From positions 1-63,001 of the forward strand of contig PNJQ01000011.1 of NCBI GenBank assembly GCA_013821985.1: DNA of 63,001 nucleotides, written 5' to 3'. Below are positions 34,374 to 42,739 of this stretch, in pieces (position 1 is the first letter of the stretch; every line of letters starts with the position of its first letter). Made by a program: the position numbers and the translations under genes. Origin of the DNA: Opitutus sp. (GTDB taxonomy: Bacteria > Verrucomicrobiota > Verrucomicrobiia > Opitutales > Opitutaceae). The notes under the pieces are model-generated. The model made no database searches. It was not told the origin of the DNA and saw nothing but the letters and a program-made list of their open reading frames with translations.

Positions 34374-34970
34374 TCAGTCCACGCGCGCGATGCGGAGGAG
34401 CTGCGAACTGGCCGCGAGGTGCGAACTTTTCAGATTGCTCGGAGCTACGCGCAGCTTCACCTCACCGGAGCGGGAGAAGAACTGGACGTGTCCGCCAAGG
34501 TTGAGGAAACCCTCGGCGTCGCTGACGAGCAGGATCGGTTCATGCTGCAACGCAGCGATGAGTGGCGCGACGGGTCGGACAGCGGGTGCGCCGACGAACA
34601 CGAGGTGACATTGCGCGATCTCGGACGGCGAGCGGAGGACGCGGCACTCAATGCGCCTGGAGCCGACGTTTTCGTCGCGCACGGCTTCGCGCAGGATCTC
34701 GGCCAGACGGTCACTTTGCAGCACGCCGACGACGAGCGGGGAATCCGCCTGTTTGAACGCTTGCTCGGGCCAGCGCACGAAGCGGGCGAGATGCAAAAGG
34801 AATACCGCCCGGACTTCCTCTTCGGACACGATGCGGGCGGCAGGCGCGGCGACCAAGCCGGAGTTCCAGATGCATGAGAGCAACACCAGCATCGTAACGG
34901 CCCACACGGTCCGCCGTGCGGGCGGAGCGGACAAATCGTCGCGACAGAGACTGGATTTCAGAAGCGCCAT
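34374..34970 (-). CDS. YfiR-family periplasmic protein (DUF4154)
   Basis: The 198-residue product has a signal peptide or anchor (VWAVTMLVLLSCIWNSGLVA). The YfiR pattern follows: EEEVRAVFLLHLARFVRWPE, VVGVLQSDRLAEILREAV, CHLVFVGA, and the closing GHVQFFSRSGEVKLRVAP. In Pseudomonas YfiR holds the CHASE8 domain of YfiN inactive. Here it is the last gene of an operon whose first gene encodes a CHASE8 histidine kinase. ATG 34970 overlaps the receptor gene end by 13 bases. Confidence 0.87.
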   Translation of the reverse strand: MALLKSSLCRDDLSAPPARRTVWAVTMLVLLSCIWNSGLVAAPAARIVSEEEVRAVFLLHLARFVRWPEQAFKQADSPLVVGVLQSDRLAEILREAVRDENVGSRRIECRVLRSPSEIAQCHLVFVGAPAVRPVAPLIAALQHEPILLVSDAEGFLNLGGHVQFFSRSGEVKLRVAPSNLKSSHLAASSQLLRIARVD

Positions 34971-36874
34971 GTCGCCTTGAGTCTGACGCTGCGGCCGATC
35001 CACTCGTTGAGACTGTTGGTTGTGATGAGTTCGCGATGCCGCTCCTGCAGCAGGTTGCGGCCACTCAGGGAGAGTTCGAGATTCTCCGTGGGATTCCACA
35101 GCAGCGTCAAATCCGCCGTGGTGTAGGCATCGACGGCGGGATTGGGGAGGGCACTGACGTGTCGGATATACGAACTGAATTCGAATCCAGCGGGCAGAGT
35201 CGCGTGCGCGCTCAACGTGAAGAGATGCTTCGGGTCGTTGCCTTCGGAGACGGCGTTGCCGACATCGCGGGAGCCGGGGGCGCGTCCGAACTTGAGGTCG
35301 AGGTAGCGGTAGTTGCCCTTGAACAGGAGCGCGGGGGAGGGCTGGTAAACGATTGCCAGTTCGCCCCCGGACGAAGCGGCGGTGAGGGAGTTCTTGAACG
35401 TGAGTGGCACCGGCGCGCTGCCCATCGGCTCGAAGCTGCGGATGTCGTGGTAATCGCTGTGGAACAGGCTGACGTCGGAGGTGACCCGCTCTCCCCATTG
35501 CCGACGCCAGCCCGCCTCGAACGAGATGACTTTCTCGGACTGGACGTCCTCGTTCGCCTCGAAAATCGAAAGCGCGCCGACCCGGGTGAAGAGATCGACA
35601 TCGAGTCGCACGGGGCTGCGCACAGCGCGTGAAACGGCGAGCCAGCCCGTCGTGCGCGGACTTGGCGTCCAGGCGAGACGCGCGGTAGGCGACCATTCGA
35701 GGCCGGAAAATATATTGTTCTCCAATTTCGCGCCGAGAGTCGCTTTCACGGTGTCCGTCCAAGTGAACGTGTCGTGCGCGAACAGGCCGGTGTTGTGGAA
35801 TCGCCGTTCGCTCGGATCAAGTCCCACCACGGCGGCGCCGCCGATTTTGTCGCGTGAGACCAGCGCATCGAGGCCGAGCATGATTTCGTGCCGATCGCGA
35901 CGCAGCTGGTATTTGGCGGAAAACGACCCGGTGTGGCGCTGCTCGGAGAAGCTGATGGGAATATATTGCTTCGTGCGTTCCGCGTAGGCCTCGACGGTGA
36001 GTTCGGCGTCGTGGGCGAGCAGGCGTCTCCAGCGTCCGAGAACGTTGCCGCCCGAGAGTTTTGTTTGTTCGCGATCGAGTGGCAGGCCCTTGTTGGTGTA
36101 GAGGTCGCCCTGGAGGGTGAGCGTCGTGTCGCGGCCCCGAAACGCGTCGGCCCGGAAACCGGTCTGGAAAAAATCCGTGGCGCCCTGCGGCCGATTGCCC
36201 GCGGCGTCCTGCGTCCAGTCTTGCTGCCAGTATTTCGCATAGACGCGGTAGAACGTGTTGGCGTTGAGCTTGCCGCCGTAGCGGAAGGCCGCGAAGCCGG
36301 GCAGATCGGTGCCGGCACCGGCGCTCGCCAGATAGCCCTGCGTGTCCCACGCCGGCTTGGTGAGGATTTGAATGAAACCGTTGACGGCATACGCGCCCCA
36401 GAGCGAGCCCACCGGGCCGCGCGCGACCTCGATGCGGTCGATGTCCTCAAGCATCGTGTCCTGGGCGTTCCATTGGACGCCGGAAAAGAACGGGGTGAAC
36501 AGGCTTCGTCCGTCGAGCGTGACGGAAATCTTGTTCGCCGAGATGACATTGAAGCCGCGCACGCTGATGGCCCAGGTGCGCGCGCTCGATTGGGCGACGT
36601 GCACGCCGGCGGCCAGGCGCAACGCATCGGGCAGGGATTGCACGGCGGACCAGCGGATTTCGTTGCTCGTCACGACGTCGATGGCGGCCGGGGCGGACCA
36701 CCAAGGTTCCACGCGGCGGGACACGGTGGAAACTTCCAGCTCGGTGAGTTGTTCGAGCGAGAGTTGCTTGAGTGCGGCGAGTCGCGGTCGCGTGTCCTGG
36801 GCCGGGAGGACGGCCGCGGCGGCGAACACGACGCTGACAAAGACGGAGCGGTGGGTTCGGGCGAAACGCTTCAT
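34958..36874 (-). CDS. TonB-dependent receptor-like outer-membrane protein
   Basis: The 638-residue product has a signal peptide (RSVFVSVVFAAAAVLPAQ). A plug domain follows with LEVSTVSRR, PAAIDVVTSNEIRWSAVQSL, LRLAAGVHVAQ and EVARGPVGSLWGAYAVNGFI. The C-terminal beta-barrel ends in Phe (VRLKATWRF). The STVSRR-type N-terminus is typical of TonB receptors linked to signalling operons. ATG 36874 overlaps the kinase stop by four bases (ATGA), and the end overlaps the YfiR-like gene, so all three are coupled. A transport substrate is not evident; a sensing role is likely. Confidence 0.88.
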   Translation of the reverse strand: MKRFARTHRSVFVSVVFAAAAVLPAQDTRPRLAALKQLSLEQLTELEVSTVSRRVEPWWSAPAAIDVVTSNEIRWSAVQSLPDALRLAAGVHVAQSSARTWAISVRGFNVISANKISVTLDGRSLFTPFFSGVQWNAQDTMLEDIDRIEVARGPVGSLWGAYAVNGFIQILTKPAWDTQGYLASAGAGTDLPGFAAFRYGGKLNANTFYRVYAKYWQQDWTQDAAGNRPQGATDFFQTGFRADAFRGRDTTLTLQGDLYTNKGLPLDREQTKLSGGNVLGRWRRLLAHDAELTVEAYAERTKQYIPISFSEQRHTGSFSAKYQLRRDRHEIMLGLDALVSRDKIGGAAVVGLDPSERRFHNTGLFAHDTFTWTDTVKATLGAKLENNIFSGLEWSPTARLAWTPSPRTTGWLAVSRAVRSPVRLDVDLFTRVGALSIFEANEDVQSEKVISFEAGWRRQWGERVTSDVSLFHSDYHDIRSFEPMGSAPVPLTFKNSLTAASSGGELAIVYQPSPALLFKGNYRYLDLKFGRAPGSRDVGNAVSEGNDPKHLFTLSAHATLPAGFEFSSYIRHVSALPNPAVDAYTTADLTLLWNPTENLELSLSGRNLLQERHRELITTNSLNEWIGRSVRLKATWRF

Positions 36875-38763
36875 GGCACGGGCGGAGGAGAAGGGATGTT
36901 CGGCGGCGGCGCCGGGCAAACGACGGCGGCGGCTTCGGTCGTCGGGAGTTCGAGGAAGAACGTGGCGCCGCCGTTCACGGTGCCTTCCGCCCACGTGCGG
37001 CCACCGTGGCGCTGCACGATGCGCTTCACCATCGCGAGGCCGACGCCGGTGCCTTCAAACTGCTCGGAGGTGTGCAGGCGCTGAAACACGCCAAAGAGCC
37101 GGTCCACATACTTCATGTCGAATCCAGCCCCGTTATCGCGGACGAAGACGATGGCCTGACCGTTCCCGCTGGGCTGGGCTCCGACTTCGATGACAGGCTG
37201 CTCGCGGCGGCTCGTGTATTTCACGGCGTTGTCCAGCAGGTTGAAGAACACCTGCTGAAGGAGAGCAGGGTCGCCCCAGACGATTGGCAAGTCGCCGACC
37301 CGCCACTGGACGCTTGGCATCGGGCCATTCGGCTGGAGACGCTGCCGCGCGTCCTCGACGATTTCCCCGAGGGCGACGTGCGCACAGCGCAGCGGCACGC
37401 GGCCATGACGGGAAAACAGGAGCAGGTCCTCGATCAGGCGGCTCATGCGACGGGCGGCCTTGCCGATGCGTTCCAGGTAGTCGCGCGCGGTGGCGTCAAG
37501 CCCCTCACCGGCATGCTCGACGAGAAGTCCGGCAAAACCGTCGATGTGCCGGAGCGGTGCGCGGAGGTCGTGCGAAACGGAATAGGAGAATGCCTCGAGT
37601 TCGCTGTTCGCCGCCTCGAGTTGGGAGGTCCTCAACGCCACGCGCAGCTCCAGTTGCTCGTTGAGTTCCTCGACTTCTCGCTGGGCCCGTTTTCGTTCGG
37701 TGATGTCGGTGATGAAGCTGCAAAAAGTCGCGGTGCCGCCGGCGTGCAGGAGGTTGGTGGCAAGTTCGACGGGAAATTCATGGCGGTCGCGACGGAGGGC
37801 GACCGCTTCCGCCGGCCAGTCGAGGCCGGAACTCCTCCCGCTGGCGAGGGCACGGGCCAGATCGCTGCGATGCGCGGCGCGACGCGCGTCGGGAATGACG
37901 AGTTCGACAAAGTCCCGCCCGATCGCCTCGGCGCGTGACCAGCCGAACATTTGTTCCGCCCGGGCATTCCAGTCGAGGATCCGTGCGGTGGCATCCATGA
38001 CGGCGACGGCGTTGAGGGACGAGTTGAGCACGGCGCGCAGGCGCCCCTCGCTCTCCGTCAGCGCAAGGTCCTTGAGTTCGATCTGCGTCAACATGTGGTT
38101 GAACGCGTCGGTGAGCACGGCGAGCTCACTCACGCGGGGCGTCTCGGCGCGAACCGAATAGTCGTGTCGCTCGGAAACGGCGCGGGCGGTTTGTGCGAGA
38201 TTGAGGATCGGCGCGGAGATGCGGCGCTGCAGCACCCGCGAGAGACCGTAGCTCAGGGCAAGCACAATGCCGGCGGCGCCGACGACAAGCCCTGCTTGGA
38301 CCAGCAGTCGGGCATAGAAGAACCGCAAATCCGCCTCGAGGTAGATCGTGCCGAGGCGTTTCTCACCGCGCTGGACGGCTTGAACAAAAACGAGCTGGTC
38401 GCGCGTAAAGCGGTAGCCATCGATCGGCGGACTGCCCGGGAGCTCGCGCGCTGCACTGCCCGCCGGGTAGCGCGCGAACAAGCGCCCTTCGCTGTCGAAC
38501 AGTGCGGCCCGGCGCAATTTTTGGTCGGCGCGCAGCGCATCGAGGACCTCCGTCGCGTCCTCCCGGCTCTCGAAGGCGAGCGCGGCGGTGCTGTTGGCGC
38601 CGATGACATCGGCCAGGGTGGTCAGTTGTTGGACCGTGGTGCGCCGGAAATTGAGGAACTCGTAAACGAAGAAGGCCGCCGACGTCAGGAGCACGACGGC
38701 TCCGCACGCGAGCAGCAGCATGGCCATCAGTTGGCGCCGAATGGGCGTGTGTTCGAGCCGCAT
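36871..38763 (-). CDS. Hybrid-type sensor: CHASE8-HAMP-PAS histidine kinase
   Basis: The 630-residue product has a first membrane helix (about 12-33) and a periplasmic CHASE8-like domain (GANSTAALAFESREDATEVL). A second helix (about 150-175), HAMP and a PAS domain follow (VAVMDATARILDWNARAEQM). The kinase core has the H-box FSYSVSHDLRAPLRHIDGFA, the N-box FFNLLDNAVKY and the G-boxes RDNGAGFDMKY and FEGTGVGLAMVKRIVQRHGG. No receiver domain or response regulator gene is adjacent. CHASE8 is the domain that YfiR controls in YfiN, and a YfiR-like gene sits in this operon. ATG 38763 (MRLEHTPIRRQ) is preferred to 38808. Confidence 0.9.
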   Translation of the reverse strand: MRLEHTPIRRQLMAMLLLACGAVVLLTSAAFFVYEFLNFRRTTVQQLTTLADVIGANSTAALAFESREDATEVLDALRADQKLRRAALFDSEGRLFARYPAGSAARELPGSPPIDGYRFTRDQLVFVQAVQRGEKRLGTIYLEADLRFFYARLLVQAGLVVGAAGIVLALSYGLSRVLQRRISAPILNLAQTARAVSERHDYSVRAETPRVSELAVLTDAFNHMLTQIELKDLALTESEGRLRAVLNSSLNAVAVMDATARILDWNARAEQMFGWSRAEAIGRDFVELVIPDARRAAHRSDLARALASGRSSGLDWPAEAVALRRDRHEFPVELATNLLHAGGTATFCSFITDITERKRAQREVEELNEQLELRVALRTSQLEAANSELEAFSYSVSHDLRAPLRHIDGFAGLLVEHAGEGLDATARDYLERIGKAARRMSRLIEDLLLFSRHGRVPLRCAHVALGEIVEDARQRLQPNGPMPSVQWRVGDLPIVWGDPALLQQVFFNLLDNAVKYTSRREQPVIEVGAQPSGNGQAIVFVRDNGAGFDMKYVDRLFGVFQRLHTSEQFEGTGVGLAMVKRIVQRHGGRTWAEGTVNGGATFFLELPTTEAAAVVCPAPPPNIPSPPPVP

Positions 38764-38863
38764 GTGATGCGCCTTGCTCGGAGGTGGAAGGCGCGGGACT
38801 ACGAACAAACGTTCGCGCTGACGGCGTCAGCAAGCACGAAGCCGACATGCGCAACGACATCGG

Positions 38864-38891
38864 GAATTCCCCGTAGCAAAAGGGGGAATTC
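38864..38891. promoter_or_regulatory. EcoRI-core palindrome upstream of the kinase operon
   Basis: GAATTCCCC (38864-38872) and GGGGAATTC (38883-38891) pair perfectly around a 10-base loop in the 165-base gap between the peptidase and kinase genes. It could be an operator of the kinase operon or a weak hairpin; there is no U-tract. Confidence 0.35.
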
Positions 38892-38928
38892 AACCGGAGG
38901 TCGAATGGAGACAAGCGGTCCCCGCCTG

Positions 38929-41127
38929 CTACTGCGCGCCTTTCAGATTCAGATGGAAAAACTCGATGATGCGCTGTTGCTGGCGCAATTTGACCAGTGG
39001 ATCGCTGATCATGTGCGTGCCGAGCATCGGGAGCATCTCGTAAGGTTTGCCGGCCATGAACAGGGCATCGGCGAGTTGCAGCGTGTGTTGAAAATAGACG
39101 TTATCGTCAGTCAGTCCGTGAATGAGCATCAGCGGTCGGCGCAGTTCCTCGACGTAGGTGGTGACGTTGCTCACGCGATAGGCGTCGGGGTTGCTCTGCG
39201 GGAGTCCGAGATAGCGCTCAGTGTAGTGCGTGTCGTAGTTTTCCCACGTGATGACCGGCGCGCCCGCGACTCCGGCACGGAAAAAATCTCCGCGGCGAAT
39301 CGTCGCCATGGCGCTGAAGTAGCCGCCGAAAGACCAGCCCGTGACGCCGACGCGTGAGAGGTCGAGTTCCGGGTATTGTGTCGCCAGCGCCTGCGTGCCG
39401 GCGATCTGGTCGGCCAGCGCCGTGTCGATGAAATTGCCCTTGATGATGCGCTCCCAATCGCGGCCGTGCCAAGGCGTGCCTCGCCCGTCGAGGCGGATGA
39501 CAATGTAGCCCTGATCGGCCATCCACTGATCCGGGAGGTAATCGCGAAGGGTGGCATTGACGCGCTTGGCGGTCGGGCCGGCGTAAACCTGGACGATGAC
39601 GGGATATTTTTTCCCGGCCTCGAAATTGTGCGGACGCGTGATGGCCGCGTCGAAGGCCGGGACGCTCTTCGTGCGCGTCAATTCCGTCGTCGGTTTGCGC
39701 GGGGGCGTTTCGGCCGTGGTGCGGAGTGCCGCAAGCGGCTGGCCGTTGAGGTCGATGACCTGCACGCCGTAGCGTCCGGAGAAATGATCAAAGGTGTGCA
39801 CGAGTTTTCCCGTGCCGGAGCCGAGCACGGCGTGGTGATGGCCGAACTCGCGGGTCAGCGGGGTGCCGGGTCCGCCCGTCAGCGAGAAGCGCCACAGGTG
39901 CATTTCGCGTGGATCGAGGCTGCCACGCACGATGACGCTGCCACTGGCCTCATCGAAGCCGATGAATCCGCGGTAACTGAAAGTGATCGGCGTGAGCTCG
40001 CGCAGGAGCTTGCCCGTGGCGTCGCGCAATTCGAGCTGCCAGGAACCGCGGCGCTCGGTTGACCAGATGAAACGCGAGCCGTCCTTCGACCAGACGGGAA
40101 GCTCGGCTTCGTAATCGAGATTCAGCCAGGCGTTGTCGCTTTCCTTGAGCAATTCGGTGACGCGGCCGGTGGCTGGATCGACGGCGTAAAGGACCTGTTC
40201 GGTTTGTGCGCGATTCTGAACCAAAATCGTCGGCGGCGCCGGGGCCTTGGACCAATCGACGCGCGCGACGTAGGGATATTTTTCCGCGTCCCATTGCACC
40301 CAGCGGGTCTCGCCTCCGGTGCGGGCGATGAATCCGAGGCGGACGACGGCGTTCGGTGTTCCCGCTTTGGGATAGGCGAAGCTGGACGGTTTTTCCTCGG
40401 GATGAAGAGCGTCGGCGATGTAGCGCGTCTCGACACCCGTCTCGTCGGTCTCCTGATAGAGCAAGGTGGAAGCATCCGGCGACCACCAGTAGCCCTCGTC
40501 ACGGTTCATCTCCTCTTGGGCCACGAATTCCGAAAGGCCATGGCTGACCTTTTCGCCCGCGCCGTGCGTGATCTGCATTGCGCGATTGGCGGCGAGATCG
40601 AACATCTGCAGTTCGCGGTCCTTGACGGCGGCGACGAATTTTCCGTCAGGCGAAAAGCGCGGATCAATCAGGTTTTCGGCGGGTAATTCCGTAAACTTCA
40701 GCGTTGCACGATCGATGACGTAGGCACGGCCGGAGAGAACGACGAGGAGACGCGCGCCGTCGCGCGAAATCTGAAAGGAGGTGAATCCCCTCAGGCTCTG
40801 GCGCTGACGTTCGCGGCGCGCCTTTTCCTCGGCCGTGAGTTTTTCCTCGCCGCCACCGAGCAGCTGTTCGGGCGAAAGCAGTTCGCGCTCCTCGCCCGTC
40901 GCGATGGTGAACTCGTAGAGACGCAGGGTCGGGTTGCGCGGCTGCGCGCGAAGGAAAATGACACTGGCGCCATCAGGCGTGATTTTCGGCGCCACGGGAC
41001 GGCCCAGGGTGAAATTGCGGGTTTCCGCCATGTCGCGGAAGAACTTCAGATTCGCGTCGTCGGTCTCGGCGGCGGGCAGGCAGACGGGCAGCACCAAAGC
41101 GAGAAGGGCAAGGCGGAGCAGGGGCAT
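38929..41127 (-). CDS. Dipeptidyl-peptidase IV-like S9B serine peptidase
   Basis: The 732-residue product has a signal peptide (LRLALLALVLPVCLPAA) and an eight-bladed propeller. The substrate-anchoring pair is in FVAQEEMNRDEGYWWSPD, the Glu-Glu motif of DPP-IV. The C-terminal hydrolase domain carries GVTGWSFGGYFS (nucleophile), HGLTDDNVYFQ (Asp) and MLGTHMISD (His). It would remove N-terminal dipeptides from peptides in the periplasm. ATG 41127 is chosen because the signal peptide begins there. It stands alone, 165 bases upstream of the kinase operon. Confidence 0.93.
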   Translation of the reverse strand: MPLLRLALLALVLPVCLPAAETDDANLKFFRDMAETRNFTLGRPVAPKITPDGASVIFLRAQPRNPTLRLYEFTIATGEERELLSPEQLLGGGEEKLTAEEKARRERQRQSLRGFTSFQISRDGARLLVVLSGRAYVIDRATLKFTELPAENLIDPRFSPDGKFVAAVKDRELQMFDLAANRAMQITHGAGEKVSHGLSEFVAQEEMNRDEGYWWSPDASTLLYQETDETGVETRYIADALHPEEKPSSFAYPKAGTPNAVVRLGFIARTGGETRWVQWDAEKYPYVARVDWSKAPAPPTILVQNRAQTEQVLYAVDPATGRVTELLKESDNAWLNLDYEAELPVWSKDGSRFIWSTERRGSWQLELRDATGKLLRELTPITFSYRGFIGFDEASGSVIVRGSLDPREMHLWRFSLTGGPGTPLTREFGHHHAVLGSGTGKLVHTFDHFSGRYGVQVIDLNGQPLAALRTTAETPPRKPTTELTRTKSVPAFDAAITRPHNFEAGKKYPVIVQVYAGPTAKRVNATLRDYLPDQWMADQGYIVIRLDGRGTPWHGRDWERIIKGNFIDTALADQIAGTQALATQYPELDLSRVGVTGWSFGGYFSAMATIRRGDFFRAGVAGAPVITWENYDTHYTERYLGLPQSNPDAYRVSNVTTYVEELRRPLMLIHGLTDDNVYFQHTLQLADALFMAGKPYEMLPMLGTHMISDPLVKLRQQQRIIEFFHLNLKGAQ

Positions 41128-41264
41128 CGCCCCATGCAAAGCGTCGCGCCGGAAATGTCCACGAAGCTTTCGCTGTTGGCGTGCGGCCTGAAATCGCCGG
41201 CGCTGTGCCGTCTCCCCGCGGTTGCGATCTCGCCAGCGGCGGCGGACGGGGCGACGCTCGACGC

Positions 41265-42086
41265 ATGTCGATTTCACTTTCCGCCAAGGCCGCGCGGTTT
41301 GCTGCGCTGCACCAGCAACCCGGGGCCTTCGTCATTCCCAATCCGTGGGACGGAGGCTCGGCGCGTCTGCTCGAAGCGCGCGGGTTTTCCGCGCTGGCGA
41401 CGTCGAGTGCGGCCTGCGCGGCGGCGTTGGGGCGGCGCGATTACGGCGTCACACGCGACGAGGCACTCTATCACGCGCGGGTGATCGCGGCCGCGGCGGA
41501 TCTTCCGGTGTCGGCCGATCTCGAGAATGGCTTCGGGACGACCACGGCCACGGTCGCGGAGACGATCCGCCTCGCAGCCGCGGCGGGACTAGTGGGCGGC
41601 TCGATCGAGGATTCGACGGGCGACGATGGACAACCGCTCTTCACCTTGGAGTTCGCCGCCGAGCGCGTCGCGGCCGCCGTGGCCGCCGCGCGGAGCCTGG
41701 ACTTTCCGTTCGTGCTGACCGCGCGCACCGAGAATCTCGTGCACGGCGTGGGCGATCTCGCCGAAACGATTCGTCGGCTTCAGGCTTATGAGCGAGCCGG
41801 GGCGGATGTGCTCTTCGCACCCGGGCTGCGCGCCATCGAGGACATCAGGGCGGTCTGCGCCGCAGTGAGAAAGCCCGTGAATTTCATCGGCGGCTTTGCG
41901 GGTGCGACGTTCACGATGGCCGAACTCGCGGCGGCGGGGGTGAAACGCGTGAGCTTGGCGGCGTCGCTTTATCGCGCGGCGTTGACGGGCGTCGATGCGG
42001 CTGCATGCGAGCTGCGCGACGCGGGAACGTTTACCTACGCGAACCGAATCCTCCAATCCCGCGAAGTGGAGCCGTGGTTGCGGTGA
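41265..42086 (+). CDS. Isocitrate lyase/PEP mutase superfamily protein
   Basis: The 273-residue product shows FVIPNPWDGGSARLLEARGF at the N-terminus, LPVSADLENGFGTT with the metal-site acids near residue 82, GGSIEDSTGDDGQPLFTL, and FVLTARTENL. It lacks the KKCGH motif of isocitrate and methylisocitrate lyases, so it is a member of the broad PEP mutase-like group of unknown substrate, possibly oxaloacetate decarboxylase-like. It diverges from the peptidase gene; ATG 41265 precedes the conserved block closely. Confidence 0.85.
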   Translation: MSISLSAKAARFAALHQQPGAFVIPNPWDGGSARLLEARGFSALATSSAACAAALGRRDYGVTRDEALYHARVIAAAADLPVSADLENGFGTTTATVAETIRLAAAAGLVGGSIEDSTGDDGQPLFTLEFAAERVAAAVAAARSLDFPFVLTARTENLVHGVGDLAETIRRLQAYERAGADVLFAPGLRAIEDIRAVCAAVRKPVNFIGGFAGATFTMAELAAAGVKRVSLAASLYRAALTGVDAAACELRDAGTFTYANRILQSREVEPWLR

Positions 42087-42184
42087 CGCAAATTGCGCGA
42101 GGTCGTTGTCGCCACATAAAAGGCCCGGACGCAGTGTGCGCTTCGGTTCGCCGACCAGCCGGCTTCCTCCATCGCTTTTCGACG

Positions 42185-42637
42185 CTAATCGCGCGTCTTT
42201 GAATCGAGAATGAGCGTAACGGGGCCGTCGTTCACCAGCGCGACCTGCATCATCGCGCCGAACTCACCAGTTTGCGGTGCCCTTCCGAACGCCGCGGAGA
42301 GTTGCGCAATGAATTGCGCGTAGAGCGGCTTCGCGTGTTCGGGACGCGCGGCGGCGTTGAAAGACGGACGCGTGCCTTTGGCGGTGCTCGCGTGAAGCGT
42401 GAACTGGCTCACGAGCAGGATGTCGCCGCCGATGTCCGCGACGGAACGGTTCATCTGTCCGGAATCGTCGGCGAAGATGCGAAGCTTGGGGAGTTTCTGC
42501 GCGAGCCATTCTCCGTCCGCGGCAGAGTCGGAGGCCTCGATGCCGAGCAACAGGAGCAAGCCGCGACCGATTTTCGCCGTCACGCACCCGTCAATGGACA
42601 CGCTTGCAGAGGTGACGCGCTGAAGGACGATGCGCAT
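42185..42637 (-). CDS. dtd: D-aminoacyl-tRNA deacylase
   Basis: Dtd removes D-amino acids (and glycine) wrongly attached to tRNA. The 150-residue product starts MRIVLQRVTSASVSIDG, the family N-terminus. It has LLVSQFTLHASTAKGTRPSF (the SQFTL active-site motif, with the Thr) near residue 78 and LVNDGPVTLILDSK (the NxGPVT cross-subunit motif) at the end. Length is exactly that of the family. ATG 42637 is unambiguous. Confidence 0.95.
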   Translation of the reverse strand: MRIVLQRVTSASVSIDGCVTAKIGRGLLLLLGIEASDSAADGEWLAQKLPKLRIFADDSGQMNRSVADIGGDILLVSQFTLHASTAKGTRPSFNAAARPEHAKPLYAQFIAQLSAAFGRAPQTGEFGAMMQVALVNDGPVTLILDSKTRD

Positions 42638-42703
42638 GAGACGGCGAGTGGCGCTAGGCTTTACGTGTCGCCTCCGGCAAAGTTGACGGGAGCGGCGCGG
42701 TGC

Positions 42704-42720
42704 GCCGAGGCTCACGGCTC
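42704..42720. repeat. 17-base dispersed repeat (copy 2, inverted)
   Basis: GCCGAGGCTCACGGCTC is the exact reverse complement of 12762-12778. It lies in the gap between fabV and dtd. Confidence 0.5.
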
Positions 42721-42739
42721 TGCGGTAAAGCGGATCGCT

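Noticed and set aside
41265-42086. Calling the gene 2-methylisocitrate lyase (prpB)
   Set aside because: The KKCGH catalytic motif is absent and no methylcitrate cycle genes are near.
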